Below, one piece after another: positions 1-9,398 of a DNA stretch of 38,185 nt (within the stretch, counting starts at the first letter, position 1; every line of letters starts with the position of its first letter). Source of the DNA: JAGQLF01 sp964635995. GTDB lineage: Bacteria; Patescibacteriota; Dojkabacteria; J137. The notes beneath the pieces are model-generated. The model saw nothing but the letters and a program-made list of their open reading frames with translations. It had not been told where the DNA came from and did no database searches. A program made the position numbers and the translations under genes. The stretch lies in NCBI GenBank assembly GCA_964635995.1, contig CAZWRA010000009.1, positions 1-38,185 on the forward strand. Direction: 5' to 3'.

Positions 1-52
1 TTTGATAAAATTCATTTGTCCTTATCTGGTAATTATCTACATTTAGAGGTCA
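1..52 (+). repeat. Left copy of a 52-bp inverted repeat at the window ends
   Basis: Bases 1-52 are repeated exactly as the reverse complement at 38132-38183. Here the repeat is coding sequence of the Mur ligase (in frame: FDKIHLSLSGNYLHLEV). The copies diverge immediately after GAGGTCA. It may mark a real inverted duplication, an assembly-graph overlap, or an amplification chimera. Confidence 0.9.
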
Positions 53-1244
53 CTAAAGGTAAAACTTCAGTAGCTGGACTAATAGAACACTTTGCTACAG
101 AGAATCTCAAATCTCATTTAATCATAAACGTTAATTCATCAGGTTCATATAGAAACGGCGAACAGATAACAACTTATGAAGATTCTATTAAAAATTATGG
201 AAAATCACCAAATGTTGAGCCAGGAAGATTTTTATACTGGAACTTAAATAAGAATGATAATTCAAGTTTTAATAAATATTTAGTAATTCTTGAAGCTTCA
301 ATAGGCTGTGCTGACAGTGGTGTTGGAATTCCTAAACCTAGTGATGTTGCTATTTTTACAAATGTTTTTAGAGCTCATCTAAATAAAAATGTTTTGGATG
401 AGAATGATATCTTGCAAAAAAGCTTTTTATACTAGATAACTTAAAAAATAATGGAAGGCTTATTTTTAATCTTGATAATCCATATACAATAAAAATCCCA
501 ATGGATCCAAGAATTAACGAAAAAGAGATTGAACTTATAGGAATCTCAAAAGATAAGCCAAATAGTTCTAATGAACTAAGCGATGTTTACTACTCTTTTG
601 AAAATAAAATTTACTCTTTAAAAAAAGGAGAGATTCTAAGTTTAGACAGTTATAAATATAAAGAAGAGCTAAGCTCTAGTTTTGTTATTGAGAATATTTT
701 ATTTGCTGTTACTTATGCAAGTTCTGTCTTAAACATTAGTAATGAGAGCTTGTCAAAATCATTAAGTTCATACAAAAAAATGAGAATTACGGACGAAATG
801 TTTTATATAAAAAGAATGATCAAATAGTTATTTTAGACTATGCTCATGGAGCTGAATCTCTTAGTTTAATAATAGATTATGCCTATAACTTAAGAAAAGA
901 ACCTATTAACCTTTTTTATAGATTGAGTAATCCTGTTGGTGAGATTAATAATGTCATTAATAGATATGTTGAAAAAAATTAGAAACAATAAAGAAAAGAT
1001 CGCAAACTTCTATCTTTATAATACTTACTCTTCTAAATATTCCGGAGAATTCTCAAAGTATAAGAAAGGTGAGGTAAGCTCTAAATTTAAAGAAATATTA
1101 GAAAAGGAAATTCCAGGATTAACAATAGAGATACTTGAAGATGAGAAGAAATCGCTTGAAAAAATAAAAACACTTTCTGAAAAAAGCACAACAGTTTTTA
1201 TATGGAGTAAGTTAAAGCTTTCAAGAGAATCTCTTGACGGTTAG
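1..1244 (+). pseudogene. Mur ligase family protein, 5'-truncated by window, multiply frameshifted
   Basis: Remnant of an ATP-dependent Mur ligase; the C-terminal Mur domain resembles cyanophycin synthetase or MurD2-type ligases. Seen: a P-loop region reading EVTKGKTS, where the family has GT-x-GKTS, so two residues seem missing near base 52. Then EASIGCADSGVGIP, then TNVFRAHL, where the family normally has Asp before His, and in the last third DYAHGAES, matching the DYAHNP motif. The frame breaks at an A6 run (416-421, needs one more A), an A5 run (809-813, needs one more) and an A7 run (972-978, one too many). Joined, these give a continuous C-terminal part ending at 1244. The frameshifts alone could be homopolymer errors, but the P-loop loss and Asp-to-Ala change point to decay. 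The partner gene murL lies 1 kb downstream, suggesting a role in adding L-Glu to UDP-MurNAc-L-Ala. Family sure; substrate inferred. Confidence 0.75.
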
Positions 1245-1271
1245 GGATATAAGGTTACTGATTAATATCAA

Positions 1272-2135
1272 TTAAGTATCAAGAATACTTTTTATTATTT
1301 CTTCTTCAACTTTTACTCCAACATATTTTCTTAAACCTTCAAACTGTGGAGCCTGATTTACTTCCATAATAAAGTAGCTTCCTGTGTTCTTATCTTGAAT
1401 AACATCAACACCTGCGATATCTAAGTCATATGATTTTACTGCTTGAATACACAAGTTTTTAATATCTTCAGGTAAGTCTGAGGCCTCTCCTCTTCCTCCG
1501 AGAGAAATATTTGACCTAAACTCCTCAGGATCATTCGGCGTTCGCTTCATAATGCCTAAAATTCGATCTTTTAGTATGAAAACCCTATAATCTCCATCAT
1601 TCTCTATAAAGTGCTGAAAAAGGCATAATTTATCCTCCTCAGAGCTCTTTACATACTCTACTAGTGAATAGAAATCATTAATTTTAACAACACCTCTACC
1701 TTTTGAACCATCAACTGGTTTAATAATCATTGGATAACCGACCTTTTCTTCAGCATAATATGTAAGTCCTTTCGTATTAAGTTTTGCAAATAGTGTCGGA
1801 ATTGCTGGTAGATTATTATCAGTCAATACTTTGTACTCATTAAGTTTATTAGCTTTATCTTTTGGACATCCGTATTTGAAAAACTTTATATTTTTTTTAG
1901 TTAAGAGGCTAATTACATAATTTGAAACTTCTAAATGTTTACCCATCATTCCTAAAAGAATATGATCAAATGAAGTTATCTCAGCTCCTCCTACTATTAG
2001 GGTTTCAGGTGTAACAATAACGTCTTCAAAGCTAAAAAAACTTGATTCAAAATTGTATTGTTCTTCAAGTTTTTTAAAAAGAGGAAAATGCAGCTTATCG
2101 CTGAAATTTAAAAAAACTAGTTTTCTTTTTTCCAT
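1272..2135 (-). CDS. RimK-like ATP-grasp ligase
   Basis: An intact 287-residue ATP-grasp enzyme, which joins a carboxylate to an amine through an acyl-phosphate. Seen: the ATP-binding strand MIIKPVDGSKGRGVVK, a central FQHFIENDGDYRVFIL segment, GGRGEAS, and the C-terminal metal-binding motif IMEVNQAPQFEG, in which E and N bind Mg2+. Together these resemble the RimK/LysX group of amino-acid ligases more than D-Ala-D-Ala ligase. It is convergent with the Mur ligase remnant (28 bases apart) and divergent from murL, so it sits inside a wall-precursor locus. It is the only unbroken gene of the three. The amino-acid substrate cannot be read from sequence; glutamate addition to a peptide or glycopeptide is a guess. 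No clear Shine-Dalgarno; a TATATAA box lies directly before the ATG. Confidence 0.8.
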   Translation of the reverse strand: MEKRKLVFLNFSDKLHFPLFKKLEEQYNFESSFFSFEDVIVTPETLIVGGAEITSFDHILLGMMGKHLEVSNYVISLLTKKNIKFFKYGCPKDKANKLNEYKVLTDNNLPAIPTLFAKLNTKGLTYYAEEKVGYPMIIKPVDGSKGRGVVKINDFYSLVEYVKSSEEDKLCLFQHFIENDGDYRVFILKDRILGIMKRTPNDPEEFRSNISLGGRGEASDLPEDIKNLCIQAVKSYDLDIAGVDVIQDKNTGSYFIMEVNQAPQFEGLRKYVGVKVEEEIIKSILDT

Positions 2136-2196
2136 TTATATAAGTTTAATACTTTAGATTTTAGCTCATTTTTAAAAAACATTCATTTTATCTTGG

Positions 2197-2202
2197 TATA
2201 AT
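2197..2202 (+). promoter_or_regulatory. Probable extended -10 promoter of murL
   Basis: TATAAT preceded by TTGG lies 21 bases before the ATG at 2224. The -35 region is A-rich with no good match. Confidence 0.5.
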
Positions 2203-2223
2203 TACTAATACTTAAAAAAATAT

Positions 2224-3542
2224 ATGAAAACTGTTTACTACCATGGGTATGAAATAAAAGAGGATACTGTTGAACATTATTACACACTAGATAATGATAA
2301 CTTTGTCTATAATACTTATTTTGAAAGCGATTTAAGGTCTATTGTAGAAGCAAAAAAATCATAACGAATTTAAGTTAATAACTCATTTACTAGGTTTATC
2401 TAACATAATCTACTTCTATAATTTAGAATTTATTGATGAGGTTATTATTGAGCCAGTTACTCTAAGCAACTCAGAATTAAAAATATTTGAAGAGATTTTC
2501 TTTCATGGTCTTGGAGAGCATAAATACACAAATGGAATTGATATTTTCAAAAGAACAATCTTTAAAAATAGATCAGAAGACAAAAAGCTTGAAGACTTTA
2601 CTAATGATATTAAAAACTCAGGTAAAGCTCTTGTATTAAACTGTGGAGGAAAAGATAGTGCAGTTTGTATAGAAGCTGTTAAGGAGGCTGGTTTAGATCC
2701 AATATGGTTTTCATTAGCAGATCAGACACATCGAAAAGCAATGAGACATGCTTCAGGAATTGAAAATAATCGAATAATAACAAGAAAAAGAGATGCAAAA
2801 CTTTATAATAAAAAAAACTCTTGGTCATAAACCTATAAGTATGTACCTTGCCTTTCTGTCTACTTGGATAGGGTATCTTGAAGATGTTGATTACATCATT
2901 ACAGCGAATGAACATTCATCTAACTTTGGAACAATGGAAATAAGTGGAATAACAATAAATCATCAATATTCTAAATCTTATGAGTTTGAGAAACTTTTTC
3001 AAAATTTACTAAAGGAAAGAAACCTTAAACCATTCTACTTTAGCATTCTAAGACCTCTTTACGAACTTCAAATTGCAAAGATATTTTCTAGATTCAATAA
3101 GTATCATAATTTATTTGTAAGCTGTAATTTAAGACAATCAACAAGTGAGTGGTGCGGAAAATGTGCAAAATGCGCTTTCGTTTACCTTATTCTTGCCCCT
3201 TTCATAGATAATGAACAATTAAAGGAAATTTTTGGCTCTGATCTAATAGAAGATAAAAAAATTAGAGAGGAGATAATTAAGCTTTGTGATGAAAAACAAA
3301 AGCCGTTTGAATGTGTGGGAGATATTAATGAATCAAAATTAGCTTTAGCAATGCTTCTTGAAAAAGATCTGGAAGTAGAATTTTCGGAGTATCCAAAAAG
3401 AGAAGATTTTGAACTTGCCCTAGATAATATTGATGTAGAAGAATACAAAGAAAAATATTTAAGTTTTACTGAAGAAGAAAACTCAATACCAGAAAACTTT
3501 AAAGAAAAAGTATTAACCTTTTTTAAAAAATACTTAGACTAA
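2224..3542 (+). pseudogene. murL: MurL-type UDP-MurNAc-L-Ala-L-Glu epimerase homologue, two frameshifts
   Basis: Reconstructed as one roughly 440-residue protein. MurL, known from Xanthomonas, epimerises the terminal L-Glu of UDP-MurNAc-L-Ala-L-Glu to D-Glu, replacing glutamate racemase plus classical MurD. Seen: a nucleotide-binding loop VLNCGGKDSAV, then TANEHSSNFG, NHQYSKSYEFEKL, SILRPLYELQIAKIFSR, and a cysteine cluster SEWCGKCAKCAFVYLILAPF. All are MurL-like in order and spacing. The frame breaks at an A7 run (2352-2358, one A too many) and an A8 run (2810-2817, one too many). Outside these two runs the sequence is well conserved with no other damage seen. Homopolymer read error, phase variation or transcriptional slippage are therefore as likely as true loss. 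The 3' end overlaps mreB (opposite strand) by 9 bases. Confidence 0.75.
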
Positions 3543-4508
3543 AATACTTCTAGATAATCCTCTTACAACACAACTTATTGGATCATCGACAATGTAACAA
3601 GGTATACCTAACGATTTTGTTAAAAATACATCAATATTTTTAAGACCTGCTGTTCCTCCACTAATTGCAATACCTCTATCTGCTAAATCTGTAACTAGTT
3701 CTGAAGGAGCCTCCTCAATAACCTCATTAATTGTTACTAAAAGTTTATTTAAAACTTCTCTGATTGTGGGCAATATATCATTAGATGTAAGTTCAATAGA
3801 CTTAGACTTTCCACGAATTAAATCTTTTCCGGACACTATAATTGATTCATCTTCCTCAGTTCTTAGAGCATTTCCAATAGTGATTTTAATTTTCTCAGCT
3901 GTTAGTTCACCAATAACAAGATTATAGTGTTGTCTTAAATAATCAATTATCGCCTGATTAATTGCATCGCCAGTTCCAACATGCGATCTTGAAACAACTA
4001 TACCTTCTAAAGATATTAAGGCGATCTCAGCTGTACCTCCACCCAAATTAACAATCATATTGCCTTCAGGTTTTTTTACTGGAAGATCCGCACCTATTGC
4101 TGCTGCCATTGCTTCAGGAAAAAGGTGAATTTTATTAACTCCGTATGATTCTAAAGCTTTAACAAGTGCTCTCTCCTCTATTGAATTTAGTTTAGAAGGG
4201 ACAGAAACAATAACATCAGGCTTAACTATTCTCCATCGTCCTAAGGATTGATCAAGAAATTTTGACAGTAATGAATACGCTAATCCGTAATTAGATATTC
4301 CTCCATTTTTAAGTGGTCTTCTTGCAATAATATTTTTGGGTTCTTTTCCAAGCATATCTTTTGCTTCTGAACCAACTGCTAAAACTTTCTTATCTTTTAT
4401 TGAAATAGCAACCACTGTTGGTTCGTTTACAACAATACCGCTATCATCTCTAATTATCATGCAGTTTGCAGTACCGAAATCTAATGCAAGTATAGGTCTA
4501 ATTCTCAT
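3534..4508 (-). CDS. mreB: Rod-shape actin-like protein MreB
   Basis: A bacterial actin that polymerises under the membrane and positions the wall-elongation machinery. 324 residues, slightly short of the usual 335-345. Seen: phosphate-1 loop ALDFGTANCMI near the N-terminus, phosphate-2 region NLGGGTAEIALISL near residue 154, HVGTGDAINQAI, KITIGNA, and the C-terminal adenosine motif AISGGTAGLKNID. All the nucleotide-binding loops look intact, unlike the paralogue at 10309. The start is ATG 4508; a TATAAT box lies only five bases upstream, so the mRNA is probably leaderless. It follows ndk on the same strand but has its own promoter and a palindromic element. The 3' end overlaps murL by 9 bases, tail to tail. 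Confidence 0.93.
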   Translation of the reverse strand: MRIRPILALDFGTANCMIIRDDSGIVVNEPTVVAISIKDKKVLAVGSEAKDMLGKEPKNIIARRPLKNGGISNYGLAYSLLSKFLDQSLGRWRIVKPDVIVSVPSKLNSIEERALVKALESYGVNKIHLFPEAMAAAIGADLPVKKPEGNMIVNLGGGTAEIALISLEGIVVSRSHVGTGDAINQAIIDYLRQHYNLVIGELTAEKIKITIGNALRTEEDESIIVSGKDLIRGKSKSIELTSNDILPTIREVLNKLLVTINEVIEEAPSELVTDLADRGIAISGGTAGLKNIDVFLTKSLGIPCYIVDDPISCVVRGLSRSILV

Positions 4509-4513
4509 AAGTA

Positions 4514-4561
4514 ATTATACTCTAACTAAAAAGTACCTAGGTACTTGTGTACTTAGGTACT
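4514..4561 (-). promoter_or_regulatory. mreB promoter with palindromic operator-like repeats
   Basis: On the minus strand TATAAT occupies 4519-4514, five bases before the mreB ATG. The -35 position falls inside a perfect 14-base palindrome AGTACCTAGGTACT (4532-4545). A second, imperfect copy (ACTTAGGTACT, 4551-4561) lies next to it. Read on the minus strand, AGTACCTARGTAC occurs twice with an ACA spacer, a 16-base period. Placement suggests a dimeric regulator of mreB; the regulator is unknown. Confidence 0.55.
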
Positions 4562-4583
4562 AAATAACTTCTAAAGAAATTAG

Positions 4584-5213
4584 TTAATCTTTTTTAGTTA
4601 AATCATCTCGAAGATCTTCCCATTCTTTTTCGTATAGGATTTTTTCTATGGCTAGATCATACTCAACAATCTCTCCTTCTTTAAACCAAACTTTTAGTTC
4701 TCTTTCAGCTTCTGAGACATTTCCTGAAGCATGTATTAGATTTCGTGTAATTCGATCAGTTTCATCAGCAAGAATATATGAATCAATTGAATAGTCTGCT
4801 CTAATTGTTCCAACATCAGCTTGTAATGGATTTCCACTCCCTACAAGTTTTCTTACATGCGCAATTGCATGAGCTCCTTCAATTACTAGAGCTACGATTG
4901 GACCAGCTTGTAGGTATCTTAATAATTTTGACTGTGTTTTTTCTGCAAGCTTAATAGGATCTTCTTTTAGTTCAATTCCTCGTTCAGCATAAGCTTCAAT
5001 TGTTCTTTTTCCATTTCCCATTTTCTCCTCATCAGACCAATAGTAATGATCAGCTGCCTGCTTTGCAGTTGGCCAAACCATTTTCATAGCAACTAGTTTT
5101 AACCCTTTTCTCTCAAATCTAGAGATAATTTCTCCAACTAGAGCTCTTTGTACTCCATCTGGCTTAACTAGAACAAGAGTTCTTTCGTAATTTGTAGAAT
5201 CCTTTTTGTTCAT
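4584..5213 (-). CDS. ndk: Nucleoside diphosphate kinase with insertion
   Basis: Transfers the gamma phosphate from ATP to NDPs through a phospho-histidine. Seen: TLVLVKPDGVQRALVG near the N-terminus, the GTIRADYS segment, and the catalytic region NLIHASGNVSEAERE whose His is the phosphorylated residue (usual form N-x-x-H-G-S-D). The protein is 209 residues against about 140-150 for most bacterial enzymes. The extra length comes from an insertion after DHYYW (about 30 residues), a shorter one after ADYSIDS, and a charged C-terminal tail. Long NDKs of this kind exist in other lineages, so it should be active. It lies between the comEC remnant and mreB. The ATG at 5213 has only an AT-rich leader. 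Confidence 0.9.
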   Translation of the reverse strand: MNKKDSTNYERTLVLVKPDGVQRALVGEIISRFERKGLKLVAMKMVWPTAKQAADHYYWSDEEKMGNGKRTIEAYAERGIELKEDPIKLAEKTQSKLLRYLQAGPIVALVIEGAHAIAHVRKLVGSGNPLQADVGTIRADYSIDSYILADETDRITRNLIHASGNVSEAERELKVWFKEGEIVEYDLAIEKILYEKEWEDLRDDLTKKD

Positions 5214-5261
5214 AAATATATTGGATAATAATTAATTCGTGGCCTATTTTACCTTAAGTAT

Positions 5262-7285
5262 CTATAATTTTATACTTTGCATTTTTACTTTTAAACTTTC
5301 TATATCCCCAAGAGTCACAAAAGTGAAATTATTAAAATTAATTTCTATTCCATATGATGCATTATTTACATTATCTATCCCAAGAGGACTAATAGTGATT
5401 ATTGGCCATAAAACGTTAAAATCTAACTCATTAATTTTAAAATCATCCTCATATGTTAAATGAGCATTTTGAATATTACTCAAGCTATTAACAAGTTTTA
5501 AGTATTCTGGAGATTGTTTATCATCTTTAAAAATAAAAAACATGTTAGGGTTAAATCTTTCAAGCAATGTATCCATACCTCCAATATGGTCTGCATCAGG
5601 GTGTGAAGCCATTATAAATATTAATTCTCTTTGTAGTATTGGAATAATTCCTGATGCTTCATCTAAAACTTTATCGTCCCTTCCTGAATCTATAAAAGCC
5701 CAATGTTTATCAAGTGTTTTTATAAGTATTGCATCTCCCTGACCTACGTCTAAAATAAAGATATCTAAATATCCTAAATCGTCCCTTTAATCTTTAATTT
5801 CATAGAAGATTTGAAAATTAAAGATTATTAAAAGAGCTACTATGATTAATTTTGTAAAGAAAGAATTTTTCATTAATGCTTTTAATATCTGACTTTATAA
5901 GAAAATATACAGCTAAAAGTAAAATTAAAGAAATTATTAAAATATTTGAGGTATTACTTACTTCTAAATTCCCAAAAAATTTTACTATACTCCAAAAGGT
6001 TCTTGATAATGATTCGTTGATGTATAAAAGAAAATCAGCGATTGGTGTTAACTTAGTTAAATTAAGTATGGAACTGATAGCTCCGAGATACATTATTATT
6101 GGGATTAATGGCAAAACTAAAATATTAACAACTGGAGCAACAAGAGAAAAAGTTCCAAACGAAATAAAAGTAATAGGAGTTGTTCCAATAATTGCTGCAA
6201 GGCTTGCTGATAAGTTATCACTTATAATCTCAGGTAAATGATCAAAATATTTTTTAAAGTAATTCCCTAAGGTAAAAAGACTTAGGGTTGAGAAGAAAGA
6301 TAGAGTAAAACTAATATTTGTAATATAGAAAGGGTAGAGTAAAGATATTAGGAAAGTTGAAATTATAAGATAATACAATGCTGAGTTCTTTCTTCCATAA
6401 TTGAGCCCAAACTGAGTTATTAAAAGCATAAATAAAGCTCTTAGTGCAGTAAGAATATAAGTCCCAATTGTAAATACATAAAACACGCATCCAATTGATG
6501 ATAAGAGCAATTGTTTACTTTTAGAAAATCTTTTAGTAATTGAATTTATTAAGATGTATACAATAAGAACATTGAATCCTGATGCTGAAATTATATGTGA
6601 AGTTCCAGTTTTTTGAAGATATTCTTTATTCTCTTTATCTAAATTATCATCAGCTCCTAAAAGTACACCACTAATTAAGCTTGATGTTTCAGGGGAGCTA
6701 GAACTAAAAGTACTGATTAAATTTTTTTAATAAAATAAATACGTTCCTATTCTTTTCTATAACCTCAAGAGAATTAAGGCTTTTACTCTCATACCAAACC
6801 TTCTTTGAATAAAGGTATTCATAAAAAGGTTCATTTAAATCAGTTTTAACAATATTATTCTCAATCCTAATTCTGTCTCCTTGTGAGAGCTCTTCATTTT
6901 TTCTAGAAATAACATAAATGTTACCTTTTAATTCAGGTATATTTAATATAAATGAACTATTATATTCATTATGATTCGGCGGCTCTATAATAGTTCCACT
7001 AATTTCTGAACTAAAGTTCATGTTTTCTAATTCATTATTAAAAAACTTTTCCACGAAAAAGAAAAAAACTAAAGCAATAATAATAGCGAGGGCACAAACT
7101 AGGATTGATTTGACTTTCCTAAAAGCAATTACTTGAATTAAGAAAATAATCAAAACAAGAAGTGGGTTTATTATTATAGTTAATAAGCAATTAATAAAGA
7201 ATATGAGTGAATAGAATTCTTTTAGAAGTAAAATTTTCTTGATTAGAAATTTAATTCTGAACAATAGATATTCATTCAGTTTCAT
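5262..7285 (-). pseudogene. comEC: ComEC/Rec2 DNA-uptake channel, broken in three places and truncated
   Basis: ComEC forms the inner-membrane channel for transforming DNA. Fragments in order: an N-terminal membrane and OB-like part (7285-6704); the competence domain with LLLGADDNL, KTGTSHIISASGFN and many hydrophobic helices (to about 5818); and a C-terminal metallo-beta-lactamase domain with LDVGQGDAILI and the metal motif ASHPDADHIGG. Lesions: A7 on the minus strand (6722-6728, one A too many), A5 (5866-5870, one too many) and an in-frame TAA at 5787-5789. The C-terminus stops just after TLGDIES, losing the last part of the hydrolase domain where ndk begins. Loss of the end plus a nonsense codon cannot be explained by homopolymer miscalls alone, so this is probably a true pseudogene. 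The start overlaps the comEA stop (TAATG). Confidence 0.85.
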
Positions 7286-7857
7286 TAAATTGTAACTAAT
7301 GATTTTATAGAGTCAAATGTCTTTTCTCCAATACCCTCAACGTTTAGCAGGTCTTCTATAGAATTAAACGGCCTAGCATTTATAATTTTTTGAGCAGTCG
7401 ATTCTCCAATATTAGGCAGAGAAATAAGTTGTTGTAATGTGGCAGCATTAAGATTAATTAAAGAATTATTTGTTGATGGAGTAGAGGAACCAAGTGCGTT
7501 ATTTTTGTTACTTATATTTGTTGACGGTATAAAAACATGCTCTTCATCCTCTAAAATTTTTGATAAATTAATTTGTTCAGATACAATGTTACTATCTGCA
7601 TCTGAGCTGAATCCACCAGCTAGTTCTACTAAATCTACAATTCTCGTATCATTATCTATCTTGTATACTCCTGGATTTATAACGCTGCCTGAAATATAAG
7701 CATACTTAGAATAGATATGATCGTATTCAGGTTCATTTGAGAAATTAATAGTCGGGAGTGGTTTATTTGAATAGTTTAACGAAATAACAAATCCAATTAG
7801 AAACAAAATAGGCAAGCCTAAGATTACCAAATTAGGTAAGGTTAATATTTTTTTCAT
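7285..7857 (-). CDS. comEA: ComEA-like DNA-binding protein
   Basis: A membrane-anchored DNA receptor for uptake, feeding ComEC. 190 residues, intact. Seen: an N-terminal hydrophobic anchor (about residues 8-27, LPNLVILGLPILFLIGFVI). Then an SLBB-type domain (about 50-110) with ISGSVINPGVYKI and LVELAGGFSSDA. Then a Ser/Asn/Thr linker and a C-terminal double helix-hairpin-helix unit (about 133-190) with INLNAATLQQLISLPNIGE and LLNVEGIGEKTF, the DNA-binding part. It overlaps comEC by TAATG, the classical comEA-comEC order. Only four bases separate it from the cyclophilin gene upstream. It is open although its partner is broken, so either decay is recent or it has another DNA-binding role. Confidence 0.85.
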   Translation of the reverse strand: MKKILTLPNLVILGLPILFLIGFVISLNYSNKPLPTINFSNEPEYDHIYSKYAYISGSVINPGVYKIDNDTRIVDLVELAGGFSSDADSNIVSEQINLSKILEDEEHVFIPSTNISNKNNALGSSTPSTNNSLINLNAATLQQLISLPNIGESTAQKIINARPFNSIEDLLNVEGIGEKTFDSIKSLVTI

Positions 7858-7861
7858 AAAC

Positions 7862-8620
7862 TTATATTGTATAAATTTGAATATCCTCTACAACAATATC
7901 TTGTGTAGGTCTTGGGGCATTATTTTGGGGATTATTAACTGGAACTTGATTTATCGCATTAAGTGTAGCAAATCCATCAGTAACTTGTCCAATAACTGTA
8001 AATTGTCCATTCATCAATTGAACTCTAGGATCTGAAGAATTTGCTAATACTATGAAGAATTGAGAACCATTGGTGTTAAATCCACTACTAGCCATAGCAA
8101 TTGTATACTTTACGAGATTATTACTCTGTACATCATTATTTGAACGTATACCCATTCTCTCAAGTTCATCGATTCTGTCCTCACTTAAATTAAGAGAGTT
8201 AAGATTAATTTCATCTCTAACTACATAACCTGGTCCTCCCAATCCATCGTCAACTTGATTATTATTTAATGTATTTCTGTCTCCTCCTTGAACTAATAAT
8301 CCAGGATTTAATCTATGGAATTTAGTTCCCACATAGAAGTCTTCGTTAGAAAGGAAAGCAAAATTATTTACATTATTAGGAGCTGAGTTTTCGAATAAGT
8401 CTATAGTTATGTTTCCGAAATTAGTAATAATACTTGCTCTGTAATCAAGTGTTGTATCGATAAATCGATCGGGAGCTCTTTCATATACTGGGCTTATATT
8501 TACAGGTTCTTCTCCAGTAAAGAAAGGGAAAAGAATATTCTGAGTACTAAGTCCAAGTAGACCGAACATAATAAGAACACCAATTAAGTAAAGCCAGATT
8601 TGATTCTCCTTCTTAAACAT
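7862..8620 (-). CDS. Membrane-anchored cyclophilin-type peptidyl-prolyl isomerase
   Basis: Catalyses cis-trans isomerisation of prolyl bonds, here probably outside the membrane. 252 residues: a single N-terminal hydrophobic segment (about 8-28) without a clear lipobox, a linker, and a cyclophilin domain from about residue 62. Seen: ITIDLFENSAPNNVNNFAFL, the active-site strand TKFHRLNPGLLVQGGD with the catalytic Arg, IAMASSGFNTNGSQFFIVL, and LMNGQFTVIGQV. An insertion of about 30 residues after GPGYVVRDE contains SEDRIDELERMGI. Such insertions occur in divergent bacterial cyclophilins. It lies in the same-strand run rpmB, rRNA methylase, cyclophilin, comEA. Confidence 0.88.
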   Translation of the reverse strand: MFKKENQIWLYLIGVLIMFGLLGLSTQNILFPFFTGEEPVNISPVYERAPDRFIDTTLDYRASIITNFGNITIDLFENSAPNNVNNFAFLSNEDFYVGTKFHRLNPGLLVQGGDRNTLNNNQVDDGLGGPGYVVRDEINLNSLNLSEDRIDELERMGIRSNNDVQSNNLVKYTIAMASSGFNTNGSQFFIVLANSSDPRVQLMNGQFTVIGQVTDGFATLNAINQVPVNNPQNNAPRPTQDIVVEDIQIYTI

Positions 8621-8689
8621 AAGAATAAAATTATTAACGTAATTATGACAGATGAAGAATTAAATGAATAGGGAATTAGTAAATAGCTG

Positions 8690-9397
8690 TTAGCTTTTAG
8701 ACATTTGTCTGTTTCTTTCGAACAGAACAATACTTGAGGCTACGCTCATGTTTAGTGAATTTACTTTACCACTTTGGGGAATTTCTAAAATTTCATCACA
8801 TTTATTTCGAACTGAATCAGATAGAGATTTATCTTCACCTCCGATAATAAACAGAGTATTTTCAGTCAGATTAGTTTTATAATAAGTAATTCCATCTCTT
8901 TCTATTCCAAAGATAAAGAAATTTGCATCTTTCAAAGTTTTAATAGCATTAAAAATTGGTAGTTTAATTATTGGAATATGAAATATTGCTCCTGCAGAAG
9001 TTTTAGCCACAGTTGGAGTTACATCTGCATCTTTAGGAATAATAACTCCGCTTAAACCTGCTACTTCAGCTGATCTAGAGATCGCTCCAATATTATGTTC
9101 GAAAGTTGCAGTAGAAATATAAATGAATGATTGTTGATCTTCCTTTCCGATAAGATCCTTTAAATTAAAAATCTTATAATCAACATTTACTAAAACGCCT
9201 TGATGTTCTTCAGACTTAGTAATACTAGATATTTCTTTTCTTGATTGATATGAGATTGGTATTTGCTTAGCTTTTGCTTCGGTCAGAATTGTAGCTATCT
9301 TCTCGGTTTCTGAAATACCTTCTTGAAGAATGATTGAAGTGCATTTATGTTGTGATCGTATTGCTTCTAGAACAATATTCCGACCATAGAAAACCAT
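8690..9397 (-). CDS. rlmB: TrmH/SpoU-family RNA 2'-O-methyltransferase (RlmB-like)
   Basis: A knotted SPOUT enzyme that methylates a ribose in rRNA or tRNA using SAM. 235 residues. The N-terminal L30e-like substrate domain begins with VFYGRNIVLEAI, typical of RlmB. SPOUT motif 1 is EHNIGAISRSAEVAG, with Glu-His replacing the more usual Asp-Pro. Motif 2 is FIIGGEDKSLSDSV, and motif 3 IPQSGKVNSLNMSVASSIVL forms the knot and SAM pocket. The stop-to-start gap from rpmB is one base, so the two are co-transcribed, coupling a ribosomal protein with an rRNA modifier. Assignment to RlmB (23S G2251 in E. coli numbering) rather than another SpoU member rests on the N-terminal domain. Confidence 0.8.
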   Translation of the reverse strand: MVFYGRNIVLEAIRSQHKCTSIILQEGISETEKIATILTEAKAKQIPISYQSRKEISSITKSEEHQGVLVNVDYKIFNLKDLIGKEDQQSFIYISTATFEHNIGAISRSAEVAGLSGVIIPKDADVTPTVAKTSAGAIFHIPIIKLPIFNAIKTLKDANFFIFGIERDGITYYKTNLTENTLFIIGGEDKSLSDSVRNKCDEILEIPQSGKVNSLNMSVASSIVLFERNRQMSKS

Positions 9398-9398
9398 A

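Noticed and set aside
2679..2915. Minus-strand 78-codon frame inside murL
   Set aside because: A shadow of the conserved MurL coding frame.
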